From a virus, in IMG/VR virus record IMGVR_UViG_3300009620_001004, positions 1-21,677 of that record: a stretch of 21,677 nt of DNA, one strand, 5' to 3'. The position numbers were made by a program, and so were the translations under genes. A model generated the notes under the pieces. It was not told where the DNA came from, did not search any database, and was given only the letters and a program-made list of their open reading frames with translations. Positions 16,080-21,677 of this stretch are shown here, one piece after another (the first letter of the stretch is position 1; the number at the start of each line of letters is the position of its first letter).

Positions 16080-16895
16080 ATGGCAAAGCGTAACCAGAAA
16101 CCCACCACGGGAAACACGGCCACCACGGACACAATTGAAGGAGAGGTTATGACTACCAAATTCGAAACCGTTATAGATACCCTAGATGAAGCCAAGGCCA
16201 CCATTGAGACCATTGAAGCCAAACAAGGCAACATCATGACCGAGCTTGACAAGGCCATGGCATTGTTGGCCAGCCTGTCACCGGCGGAACAGGACGATGT
16301 GCTCGCCAGCGCCATGCGAGGCAAGACTAAAGACGCCAGAAAGGCAATCAACAAAGCGGCCAGCGTAGACAAGGAGAAACAAGCGGCCAAGGTAAAGGCC
16401 AATGCTGACAAGGCCGAAGCCAAGGCCTTACAGGCCAAGGTGGACGCCATGACCGACGATGAGCTTTTAGCTTTTAAATGCACGCACGCCAAAGTCACGA
16501 GCATTGTCCGAACCGTCAAGCACGTTTGGGATGCCACCAAAGTTGGAACCAAAGACGCCTGGACATTTTCAAGCGATACCAAACTCGTTGGCTTGAAGCT
16601 CTCCGGTGGTGGTTCCGGCGGTAGTGGACGTTCAACGCCAAGTGAAGCCAACTACATCTTCGCCAAGGGCACCACCTTTAAGATTGACGGTATCGAGTAC
16701 ACGTCAGCCAAAAAAGTCTGCGAGGCCTTGAATATCGTCGTTGGTTCTGATTCGGCCTCAAGGCGTCTGGCCAAGGCGTCATGTGATGGAAAGATTACCA
16801 AGGAGGTTATCGTAGTGCAAGGCGGAGGCTCTACCAAGCTCAAGGCGCATTGTGACAAGGCCAAGGCCGATGGTAAGCTCAAGGCCAATGGCTAG
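16080..16895 (+). CDS. Lys/Ala-rich protein with HTH-like C-terminal segment
   Basis: This 271-residue protein is not recognisable as a named family. Residues 25-66 form a probable coiled coil. Residues 80-125 are extremely Lys/Ala-rich and helical, like a nucleic-acid-binding arm. A glycine/serine linker (175-184, GGGSGGSG) separates a C-terminal domain with FKIDGIEYTSAKKVCEALNI (about 200-219) and SDSASRRLAKA (about 223-233). This resembles the IENR/NUMOD-type helix-turn-helix found in phage DNA-binding proteins. It is the only gene between a strong promoter and an intrinsic terminator, so it is a single-gene unit and could be a regulator or nucleoid-like protein. There are two plausible starts: ATG 16080 with AGAGGTGA, and ATG 16149 (residue 24) with the stronger AAGGAG five bases upstream. 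GCCA and AAGGCC words are heavily over-used in its codons. Confidence 0.7.
   Translation: MAKRNQKPTTGNTATTDTIEGEVMTTKFETVIDTLDEAKATIETIEAKQGNIMTELDKAMALLASLSPAEQDDVLASAMRGKTKDARKAINKAASVDKEKQAAKVKANADKAEAKALQAKVDAMTDDELLAFKCTHAKVTSIVRTVKHVWDATKVGTKDAWTFSSDTKLVGLKLSGGGSGGSGRSTPSEANYIFAKGTTFKIDGIEYTSAKKVCEALNIVVGSDSASRRLAKASCDGKITKEVIVVQGGGSTKLKAHCDKAKADGKLKANG
16137..16151 (+). promoter_or_regulatory. Internal ribosome-binding site and second start codon
   Basis: GAAGGAGAGG precedes the in-frame ATG of residue 24, a better Shine-Dalgarno than that of the first ATG. The protein may be made in two lengths, or only in the short form. Confidence 0.5.
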
Positions 16896-17155
16896 CCACT
16901 AGGCTCGCCAAGGTTAGGCCGTGGTTCACGCCACGGCCTATTTTTTTGTCCAACGCCTAGGCTCGCCAACGCCACGCCACGCCAAGCCACTACAAGCACC
17001 ACACAAGGCCAAAAGTATTCAATAGGTAGTCAAAGGTTAGCCAGCCACCAACGCCACGCAATCAAGGCCACAAGGCCACCAATGCCTCGCCACGCCTACC
17101 ATGACCACGGCCACGGCCACCATGGCCAACGCCACCATGCCAAGCCAAGGCCAAG
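16893..17155 (+). repeat. Strand-biased GCCA-rich non-coding array
   Basis: The tetranucleotide GCCA occurs about 22 times in about 260 bases here, against about one expected by chance. It is almost always on the plus strand and often sits in GCCAnGCCA or AAGGCCA contexts. Enrichment continues upstream through the 16080 gene, where it fits the reading frame, but this part is non-coding and lies beyond the terminator. There is no regular period, so it is not a simple tandem repeat. Short frames here give His-rich peptides that I reject as genes. Confidence 0.75.
16915..16947 (+). terminator. Intrinsic terminator after the 16080 gene
   Basis: TAGGCCGTGG and CCACGGCCTA form a perfect 10-bp stem around the loop TTCACG, followed directly by seven T residues. 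It lies 20 bases after the stop codon and should end transcription on the plus strand efficiently. Confidence 0.93.
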
Positions 17156-17180
17156 CTCTGCACGTATCACCTTGGCCTTG
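17146..17180. repeat. 10-bp perfect inverted repeat closing the GCCA array
   Basis: CAAGGCCAAG (17146-17155) and CTTGGCCTTG (17171-17180) flank a 15-base spacer. The strand bias of the GCCA word ends here. No T run follows, so it is not an intrinsic terminator. Confidence 0.8.
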
Positions 17181-17348
17181 ACCAGCCCGACCTTACTCGT
17201 ACCCTATTTTTACTCCGTCCTGTTCCAGCAATCTTGCGTTGGACCTATGCCTTCCAGCCCCGGCGGTCCATAAAACCGGCTCGGCACTGATATGGGTAGC
17301 GCGGCTTTCGTGGACTCGTGCCATCCACCCACCTCGTGTTCACTCGTC
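17181..17348. other. Featureless spacer before the structured RNA
   Basis: Between the inverted repeat and the promoter I see no ORF with a ribosome-binding site, no tRNA cloverleaf and no terminator. A TATTTTTAC tract near 17203 is the only AT-rich spot. Confidence 0.5.
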
Positions 17349-17377
17349 TTGACGGTGACGTTAGACTATGTTATGCT
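17349..17377 (+). promoter_or_regulatory. Promoter of the structured RNA and ATPase/VWA operon
   Basis: TTGACG (17349-17354) and TATGCT (17372-17377) are separated by exactly 17 bases. Transcription would start near 17384. No other good promoter precedes the 17960 gene, so the intervening 575 bases are either a separate RNA or a very long leader. Confidence 0.6.
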
Positions 17378-17383
17378 TACATA

Positions 17384-17880
17384 GGGTAGTGAAGTGCACT
17401 GACCCACACGTAACGAGGAGGTTTCCAGAAGTACCTTAACAACAGCGATGCTAGGTATTGTTTCCCTCATCTAGCCCGGCCAGTCGTTGGTCGGGAAGCA
17501 GCCCCCAAGGTCCTGCACTAGCATCCAATACTCAATCGAACGGCAAGCACGGTGCCGTGAAGCGCAGCTCCAAGTCCCAGCCACCGCTGGATAGCCAGCG
17601 TAGCATGGGTTCCTTGAGAAAAAGCAATGTGATGCAGGCTACGGTTGATGCGACATACCAAATCCGTAAGCCAGATGCAACGCGAGCGTCCAAGGAATTC
17701 CAGCGACCTCGGGAAACTAGAGCCGTAGTGATACATCTCAGTGGCATAGCAAGCCAAGGGAGCGCGACAAATCCGGCAGGCGGCTAGACGCCTCAGAGAC
17801 TAGCGCATGTGTACGAGTAATAAGTTATAGATGCGATGCTCCAGTAGATGGACGAGGGTGGTGCACTTACCACCCTCATA
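17384..17880 (+). ncRNA. Large structured non-coding RNA or leader (candidate)
   Basis: No credible ORF is present, but a coherent set of helices can be read directly. They are 17447-17454/17518-17525 (8 bp), 17455-17460/17526-17531 (6 bp, crossing the first), 17475-17481/17489-17495 (7 bp), 17540-17545/17553-17558 (6 bp, loop AGCACGG), 17563-17571/17759-17766 (8 bp, one bulged A), 17585-17590/17595-17600 (6 bp, loop ATAG), 17607-17616/17691-17700 (10 bp), 17637-17644/17664-17672 (8 bp, one bulge), 17708-17712/17717-17722 (GAAA tetraloop), 17778-17782/17789-17793 (5 bp) and 17854-17862/17869-17877 (9 bp). Apart from the crossing pair they nest without conflict. Four G-U pairs in three stems fit only the plus strand. 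A promoter lies just upstream, and no terminator separates it from the ATPase gene. Known large phage RNAs such as GOLLD and ROOL are of similar size, but I cannot assign a class. Confidence 0.65.
17854..17877 (+). other. 9-bp hairpin at the 3' end of the structured region
   Basis: GAGGGTGGT and ACCACCCTC pair perfectly around the loop GCACTT. No T run follows, so read-through into the ATPase gene 83 bases downstream is expected. It may mark a processing site or the 3' boundary of the RNA. Confidence 0.8.
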
Positions 17881-17959
17881 TCGCCCATAACAGTACGGCT
17901 TGTGCGACAGTGCAACGGACACACACAGCTACACAAAATAATAAGAGGAGCAAAGAATA

Positions 17960-19210
17960 ATGGCAGACTTAAATAGTTTGACCCACTGCCCAACGTGCGG
18001 CGATGAGCTACCAAGTCACCCCCGCCTCAAAGAACAGCACGTCAATAAACATTCTAGTTCAGCACCCGTGGTAACTGAGCAAACATACGAAGACAGCGAG
18101 AATCCTGCCCAGTTCGCCGTTACCCCACAAGAGATGGCCGAGCAAACCGTTCCGTTATTAGACAACATAACTCAGAAGAACTCCATTACCGATGCCGATA
18201 TGGTCAGCCTTGGTTACAGCCCAAACCCCAAGGCAACAGAGCTGGAACAAGTAATGGGCGACCGAGCAGATGGGCTACGCCTAACCTACAAGACCGCCAA
18301 TGAGATACAACAGGACATAGACAACGAACCACCCGCCTGGTCACCGTATGGTGAGTATGTATTGGAGACGGCACTCCGTTTTGTGGGTGAGCCAATGATG
18401 TTCATTGGTGAATCAGGTACAGGTAAGACATACCTTGCCAAGTATCTGGCTAAGTCAATGGGCATCGGGTTCCGGTCGATGAACTGCAACGAACAGATGG
18501 GCATGGATGCGCTGGTAGGTATACCAGCACCGGTGAACAGCGAGCAAGGTGTCTACCTCAAGTGGGTGGACGGTATGCTCACCGAAGCTATCAGGAACGG
18601 CTACATATTCTTGATGGAAGAGGCGACCAGGGCACCGGACGAGCTACGCTCGGCATGCTATTCAGTCACCGACCAAGTAGGCAGGTCATGGTCTATCCCG
18701 CAGGCCAGCGGCATAACCGACGCAGACGTTCCCGTTCACGAGGACTTCTGGTTCATCATGACTGCCAACCCGCCGGGTGGAGCGTACACCACGTTCCAGT
18801 TAGACCCGGCGATGGTAAGCAGGTTGGCGGTACAGTTCCGCATCAACCAGCCATTGGCTGACGAGCGCGTAGTGCTGTCGCGCTTGGTCAAGACAGACAC
18901 GGCACTAATCAGCCCGGAATACGGTGAGCAAGCCAGGTCTATGTCACGTGACGACCTGGTTAATAGGCTCATGAAGTTCGTCCACGATTCCAGGCCACCA
19001 ATCGAGTCGTCGGTGGACTTCTTACTCCCATACGAGGAACCCAGGGCACGGTGCTTCAATACCCGTGACTTGATAACCGTACTCAAGACACTGTTAAAAG
19101 GGTTCAGTCCCGTAGAAACAGCGTCGTTGGTAATCAATGGGTACGGAGCAGAAACAGACAAGGGAATCAAGAAAAATCTGATAGACCATTTCGGAGGTGG
19201 AAGTTGGTAA
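17960..19210 (+). CDS. MoxR/CobS-like AAA+ ATPase with N-terminal zinc finger
   Basis: This 416-residue ATPase belongs to the MoxR/CobS/CbbQ group of AAA+ proteins, which remodel partners together with a VWA-domain protein. Walker A is GESGTGKT (150-157), Walker B is FLMEE (217-221), sensor 1 is FIMTANP (265-271), and the arginine-finger region is MVSRLAVQF (285-293). The N-terminus carries CPTCG (10-14) followed by H20, H27 and H31, a C2H2-type zinc finger that may recruit a partner or nucleic acid. The segment 40-125 between finger and ATPase is acidic and poorly conserved in style. GAGGAG lies nine bases before the ATG. The gene overlaps the VWA gene by seven bases, so the two are translationally coupled and almost certainly act as a pair. 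CobS homologues occur in several marine phages. Cobalt chelation is only one possible function here. Confidence 0.88.
   Translation: MADLNSLTHCPTCGDELPSHPRLKEQHVNKHSSSAPVVTEQTYEDSENPAQFAVTPQEMAEQTVPLLDNITQKNSITDADMVSLGYSPNPKATELEQVMGDRADGLRLTYKTANEIQQDIDNEPPAWSPYGEYVLETALRFVGEPMMFIGESGTGKTYLAKYLAKSMGIGFRSMNCNEQMGMDALVGIPAPVNSEQGVYLKWVDGMLTEAIRNGYIFLMEEATRAPDELRSACYSVTDQVGRSWSIPQASGITDADVPVHEDFWFIMTANPPGGAYTTFQLDPAMVSRLAVQFRINQPLADERVVLSRLVKTDTALISPEYGEQARSMSRDDLVNRLMKFVHDSRPPIESSVDFLLPYEEPRARCFNTRDLITVLKTLLKGFSPVETASLVINGYGAETDKGIKKNLIDHFGGGSW
19193..19206 (+). promoter_or_regulatory. Ribosome-binding site fixing a TTG start for the VWA gene
   Basis: GGAGG (19193-19197) lies six bases before TTG at 19204 but 18 bases before the next ATG at 19216. 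The TTG start, overlapping the ATPase stop, is therefore preferred. Confidence 0.7.
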
Positions 19211-21213
19211 ACCAGATGGAATCCCAAGCGCAGCTTGTGAGCGTTCTTCAACAGGTGGTGGCCGAGAAGGCACACGATGAATACCAGAAAGCATCGGCCT
19301 TCGCTGACAAGTATGCCGGTGGCATGCTGATAGGTGACTACAGTATCGAAACCTATCGGGCCTGGTACAACACCTTGACCGAAGGCCCGGCCTATGTCCT
19401 GTGGACCGAAGATACAGACTCGGTCTACAAGGACAGGAATGGTGGCTGGCACTTCGGCTTGAAGAAGAGCGACCACGTATCAGCCTCGCAACACGAGGCA
19501 GCACACGCCAAGTGGACTCCGTTCAGCTACGCCAAGGCAGTAGCAGAGCGGATGCAAGACAACCGCGTGAGTGACATAGCCAATATCATCGAAGACAGGC
19601 GCATCGAGTTCCTTGCAGATGTATGGTGGCAGGGTTCTCATATCTATGACCGGCACCGGGCCGACCTGATACGCAACCTCATGGAACGAAGGGCTAACGG
19701 GCTGGCGGATGTTATCACCAGGCCAGCCCACGCCCATCCTTTGTACGCCAACGGGGAACACGGCCTGGATACGGATGCAGACAAAGCCTTTATCAAGGTG
19801 CTGGAAGACCTGATTAAATGCAACCCTAACTCTAAGTCCTCGATGGAAAAGTGGGACGCCGAAGCCGTATCCTCGGCTATCCTGGCTACCGTCTATGGCC
19901 TGCCCATGTTCATACAGGATGAGCTGGTCACGGCTATCATCGCCGAGTTCGGCGACAAGGTTAGGGCAGCGGGAATGAGCTTCGACAACTACGCCGCTGT
20001 CAGGGTAGCCGTGGAGATAGCATGCTTCATGGATTGGTGGCCGACCCGACCAGCCGGGTGCACCTTTGGCGGTGGCGGCGTCCAGCAATCGGACGAACCA
20101 CCAGAGTCTGGCGAGGGTGAGGGCACATTGCCGACACCCGACGACGCTGGCGATGATAGCGAGCAACAAGATGAAAGCCAGGACGAAGGTCAGGACGAGG
20201 ACACGGCAGGTAATGGACAGTCCGGCCCTGGCAGTGGCGGCGGAACCACCAAGCCCTGGGAAGAACAAAAAGCAGATGGCGTAACCAAGCTAGAGAAGCT
20301 GGCGGCAATGGAGGAAGTTGCCGAGGAAATAATCGCCGAGCATGTCAAGACCGAGTCCTCAATGGTAGCCGAGCATATCAAGCGCGAAGCCAGGCACCTT
20401 AGCATGACCGATGGGCACAATGCGAGCATCCTCAATGTAGAAACCCAGCCCATCCCGCGAGACGCCAGGGTACGGGCGATGCTCGACAGCATGGCCGACA
20501 TAACCCGAAGCAGCCTGCTCCGCAATGCAGGCGTGGTCACGCCAAAGGTCTGGCAGATACGCCAAGGCAATCTCAAGGTATTCAAGCAGCCACCAAAGAA
20601 ACGAGGTCAAACCCTCATCTTCGTGGATTGCTCGACCAGTATGAGTTGTCACTGCACGACCTGTAATGGAAATCCAACTGACCAATATAACTCAGGCTAC
20701 AAAGCGTGGCAGGCTGCCGGGGCTATAGCCAGGGCAACGGGCAACGCCGAGGTCTACGGTTTCGCAGGTGATGGCTTCATTGCCAAGATGCCACCAGGCC
20801 ACCAGCCAGAGTGCAAAAACCGTGTCGGCACCAGGGCTCACGAGTTAAGTGGGTCCACCCCTATCTGTTATGCCCTATTGTACGCGGAACAGCTTCTTCA
20901 GGGCGGGGAAGCAAACAGTACCCTGGTGGTTATCACAGACGGTGCGCCTAGTAACTATGAGCCTTGTCGGGCCATACACGACCGCACATCACAAGAAACA
21001 GGCATCTCGTCTGGCATGCTGTGTACCAGGAAGGTAGCCGACAGGTTGCACAATGCTGGTGCCGACTTCGTGGCAGTGACCATCAACTACGCCACAAGAC
21101 AGGGCGACATTAACCCATTCCCGGCCAGCATCACGACCAATCTCAGAACACACAACAAAATGGAGGACATGGCAGGACTAGGCCACGCAATCCGACACAT
21201 CAGGGGTAGGTAA
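19204..21213 (+). CDS. CobT-like protein: HExxH metallopeptidase-like domain plus VWA
   Basis: This 669-residue partner of the upstream ATPase has three parts. The N-terminal part contains HEAAH (97-101) and, about 25 residues later, NIIEDRRIE (127-135), the pairing seen in VWA-associated metallopeptidase-like proteins. The middle (295-350) is an acidic Asp/Glu/Gln/Gly linker like that of CobT, followed by a charged helical region (355-400). The C-terminal VWA domain has a full metal-ion-dependent adhesion site: DCSTS (475-479), GSTP (T552) and ITDGAPS (D579). An insert right after DCSTS carries C482, C484 and C487, with C537 and other cysteines later, so an extra metal site is possible. The pair may form an ATP-driven remodelling or metal-insertion machine. 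No membrane segment is seen. A strong hairpin overlaps its stop codon. Confidence 0.85.
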   Translation: MVNQMESQAQLVSVLQQVVAEKAHDEYQKASAFADKYAGGMLIGDYSIETYRAWYNTLTEGPAYVLWTEDTDSVYKDRNGGWHFGLKKSDHVSASQHEAAHAKWTPFSYAKAVAERMQDNRVSDIANIIEDRRIEFLADVWWQGSHIYDRHRADLIRNLMERRANGLADVITRPAHAHPLYANGEHGLDTDADKAFIKVLEDLIKCNPNSKSSMEKWDAEAVSSAILATVYGLPMFIQDELVTAIIAEFGDKVRAAGMSFDNYAAVRVAVEIACFMDWWPTRPAGCTFGGGGVQQSDEPPESGEGEGTLPTPDDAGDDSEQQDESQDEGQDEDTAGNGQSGPGSGGGTTKPWEEQKADGVTKLEKLAAMEEVAEEIIAEHVKTESSMVAEHIKREARHLSMTDGHNASILNVETQPIPRDARVRAMLDSMADITRSSLLRNAGVVTPKVWQIRQGNLKVFKQPPKKRGQTLIFVDCSTSMSCHCTTCNGNPTDQYNSGYKAWQAAGAIARATGNAEVYGFAGDGFIAKMPPGHQPECKNRVGTRAHELSGSTPICYALLYAEQLLQGGEANSTLVVITDGAPSNYEPCRAIHDRTSQETGISSGMLCTRKVADRLHNAGADFVAVTINYATRQGDINPFPASITTNLRTHNKMEDMAGLGHAIRHIRGR

Positions 21214-21225
21214 CACCTACCCCTG
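21201..21225 (+). other. 11-bp hairpin over the VWA stop codon
   Basis: CAGGGGTAGGT and ACCTACCCCTG pair perfectly around a 3-base loop, and the TAA stop lies at the loop side. No T run follows. It could protect the upstream message from 3' decay or limit translation into the next gene. Confidence 0.85.
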
Positions 21226-21245
21226 GCAATAAGAAGGAGAAAGTC

Positions 21246-21398
21246 ATGGATAAACAGCCCGTCTATGAATACCGCTGTGATAAGCACGGCACATTCTTTG
21301 ACACTGATGTGGCAAGGGAATCTGTCAGATGCCCACGAAAAAATTGTGATATGCCAGCATGGATTATACGACCAGTACCGGACACACTAACCAGATAG
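21246..21398 (+). CDS. Small zinc-ribbon protein, 50 residues
   Basis: The frame opens with ATG seven bases after AAGGAG (21233-21238) and runs 50 codons to TAG. The N-terminal YEYRCDKHG (7-15) and later CPRKNC (29-34) resemble the FmdB-type zinc ribbon, with C11, H14, C29 and C34 as likely ligands. This is one His and a longer second knuckle compared with the usual CxxC pairs. It lies 32 bases after the VWA gene, on the same strand, and is likely part of the same operon. Its role is unknown. Such proteins are common small regulators or accessory factors. Confidence 0.65.
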   Translation: MDKQPVYEYRCDKHGTFFDTDVARESVRCPRKNCDMPAWIIRPVPDTLTR

Positions 21399-21413
21399 GT
21401 GAAGCTATCAGGG

Positions 21414-21471
21414 GTTAGCGCCTGTTCCAGCGTGTGATGCAAACGCACGCTGGCACGGCTGAGTTGCTAAC
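21414..21471 (+). other. Nested stem-loop in the intergenic gap
   Basis: GTTAGC (21414-21419) pairs with GCTAAC (21466-21471), GCC (21420-21422) with GGC (21457-21459), and CCAGCGTG (21427-21434) with CACGCTGG (21446-21453) around an 11-base loop. No T run follows. It sits between the zinc-ribbon gene and the next promoter and may be a 3' end, a processing signal or a small structured RNA. Confidence 0.65.
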
Positions 21472-21505
21472 TTGGGTACTCCCTGAGCGCAGTGACCAGT
21501 AGGCA

Positions 21506-21534
21506 TTGACGTGGCGTTTAGGGTATGGTAGGAT
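21506..21534 (+). promoter_or_regulatory. Promoter for the gene leaving the window
   Basis: TTGACG (21506-21511) and TAGGAT (21529-21534) are 17 bases apart. Transcription would start near 21541, about 33 bases before the ATG at 21574. Confidence 0.55.
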
Positions 21535-21573
21535 ATTAGGTGCCACGCTATGCAATATAAAAGGAGGTGACAG

Positions 21574-21677
21574 ATGGTAACAAATCCTGGCCTTAACCCT
21601 GGATGGGACACTGCCCATAAAGACGGGCATACCCGTGTCCTGTGGATTTCACGGCATGAGGTTACCGAGGAAGAACG
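21574..21677 (+). CDS. N-terminal part of an unidentified gene, cut by the window edge
   Basis: ATG at 21574 follows the near-perfect Shine-Dalgarno AAGGAGGTGA (21561-21570). The 34 complete codons visible read MVTNPGLNPGWDTAHKDGH, then a strand-like segment RVLWISRHE and an acidic EVTEEE. The frame is open to the last base. A hydrophobic beta strand ending in SRHE near the N-terminus suggests a small alpha/beta protein. I cannot name the family from this fragment. The separate promoter and strong ribosome-binding site imply high expression. Confidence 0.6.
   Translation, partial: MVTNPGLNPGWDTAHKDGHTRVLWISRHEVTEEE

Noticed and set aside
15866-16651. 261-residue minus-strand ORF opposite the 16080 gene
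   Set aside because: The plus-strand frame has a promoter, ribosome-binding site and terminator. The antisense frame is a Ser/Leu/Val-rich shadow of its Lys/Ala codons.
17082-17273. Histidine-rich 63-residue ORF on the plus strand
   Set aside because: It has no ribosome-binding site, and its His-rich start is a direct translation of the GCCA/CCAC-rich repeats.
17401-17440. GAGGAGGT near 17415 as a ribosome-binding site
   Set aside because: No ATG, GTG or TTG occurs at a useful distance, so it starts no gene.
17458-17787. 109-residue plus-strand ORF within the structured RNA
   Set aside because: It has no ribosome-binding site, begins inside a helix, and its composition is not protein-like. 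The base-pairing signal explains the interval better.
17700-17845. Group I intron core, suggested by CTCAGAGACTA followed by AAGTTATAG
   Set aside because: The R-like string would need a matching TATAGTC strand to form P7, and downstream there is TATAGATG. No interrupted gene flanks the region, and a P3 helix is not evident.
17384-17880. tmRNA, RNase P RNA or cobalamin riboswitch
   Set aside because: The conserved boxes I know for these RNAs are missing, including the tRNA-like ends of tmRNA and the B12 box. The nearby CobS/CobT-like genes alone are not evidence for a B12 riboswitch.
1-21677. CRISPR arrays, rRNA, tRNA and insertion sequences
   Set aside because: I saw no regularly spaced repeats, no cloverleaf with a GGTTCGA-type T arm, no ribosomal RNA blocks and no transposase gene with terminal repeats.

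Overview
The window is part of a tailed dsDNA phage or prophage genome from an unidentified bacterial host. The evidence is a contiguous, tightly overlapping minus-strand block with the classic packaging and head order: small terminase, large terminase, portal, two very large virion proteins, scaffold, HK97-fold major capsid protein and an HNH-like gene. Strong Shine-Dalgarno sites, use of TTG and GTG starts, and several TTGAC-N17-TAnnnT-type promoter candidates indicate a bacterial host with an ordinary housekeeping sigma factor. I cannot name the host or the phage family. No tail gene is recognisable, so morphology is open.

Layout. Positions 3-15301 (minus) hold the virion and packaging operon, read right to left. 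Positions 15302-16079 are a divergent control region with a 12-bp dyad, nested hairpins, a perfect Shine-Dalgarno (its complement equals the 16S rRNA tail) with a possible 21-codon ORF, and a plus-strand promoter. Positions 16080-16895 (plus) encode a lysine/alanine-rich protein with an HTH-like C-terminus, followed by a textbook intrinsic terminator. Positions 16896-17180 are non-coding and packed with the word GCCA on one strand, ending in a 10-bp inverted repeat. Positions 17349-17880 form a promoter-led non-coding stretch with at least ten helices, three of which contain G-U pairs that only fit the plus strand; I read it as a large structured RNA or a very long structured leader. Positions 17960-21213 (plus) encode a MoxR/CobS-like AAA+ ATPase with an N-terminal zinc finger, overlapping a CobT-like protein with an HExxH motif and a VWA domain. 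Positions 21246-21677 hold a small zinc-ribbon protein, a structured intergenic element, a promoter, and the start of a further gene that leaves the window.

How it works together. The minus-strand block makes and fills the head: scaffold and capsid assemble a procapsid on the portal, TerS/TerL package DNA, and the two giant proteins probably sit inside the head or at the portal for ejection. The plus-strand block looks like a regulatory and accessory arm. Its ATPase/VWA pair resembles the MoxR-VWA and CobS-CobT partnerships, in which the ATPase remodels a target or helps insert a metal through the VWA partner. The 500-nt structured RNA immediately upstream, apparently without a terminator in between, is the most unusual part of the window.
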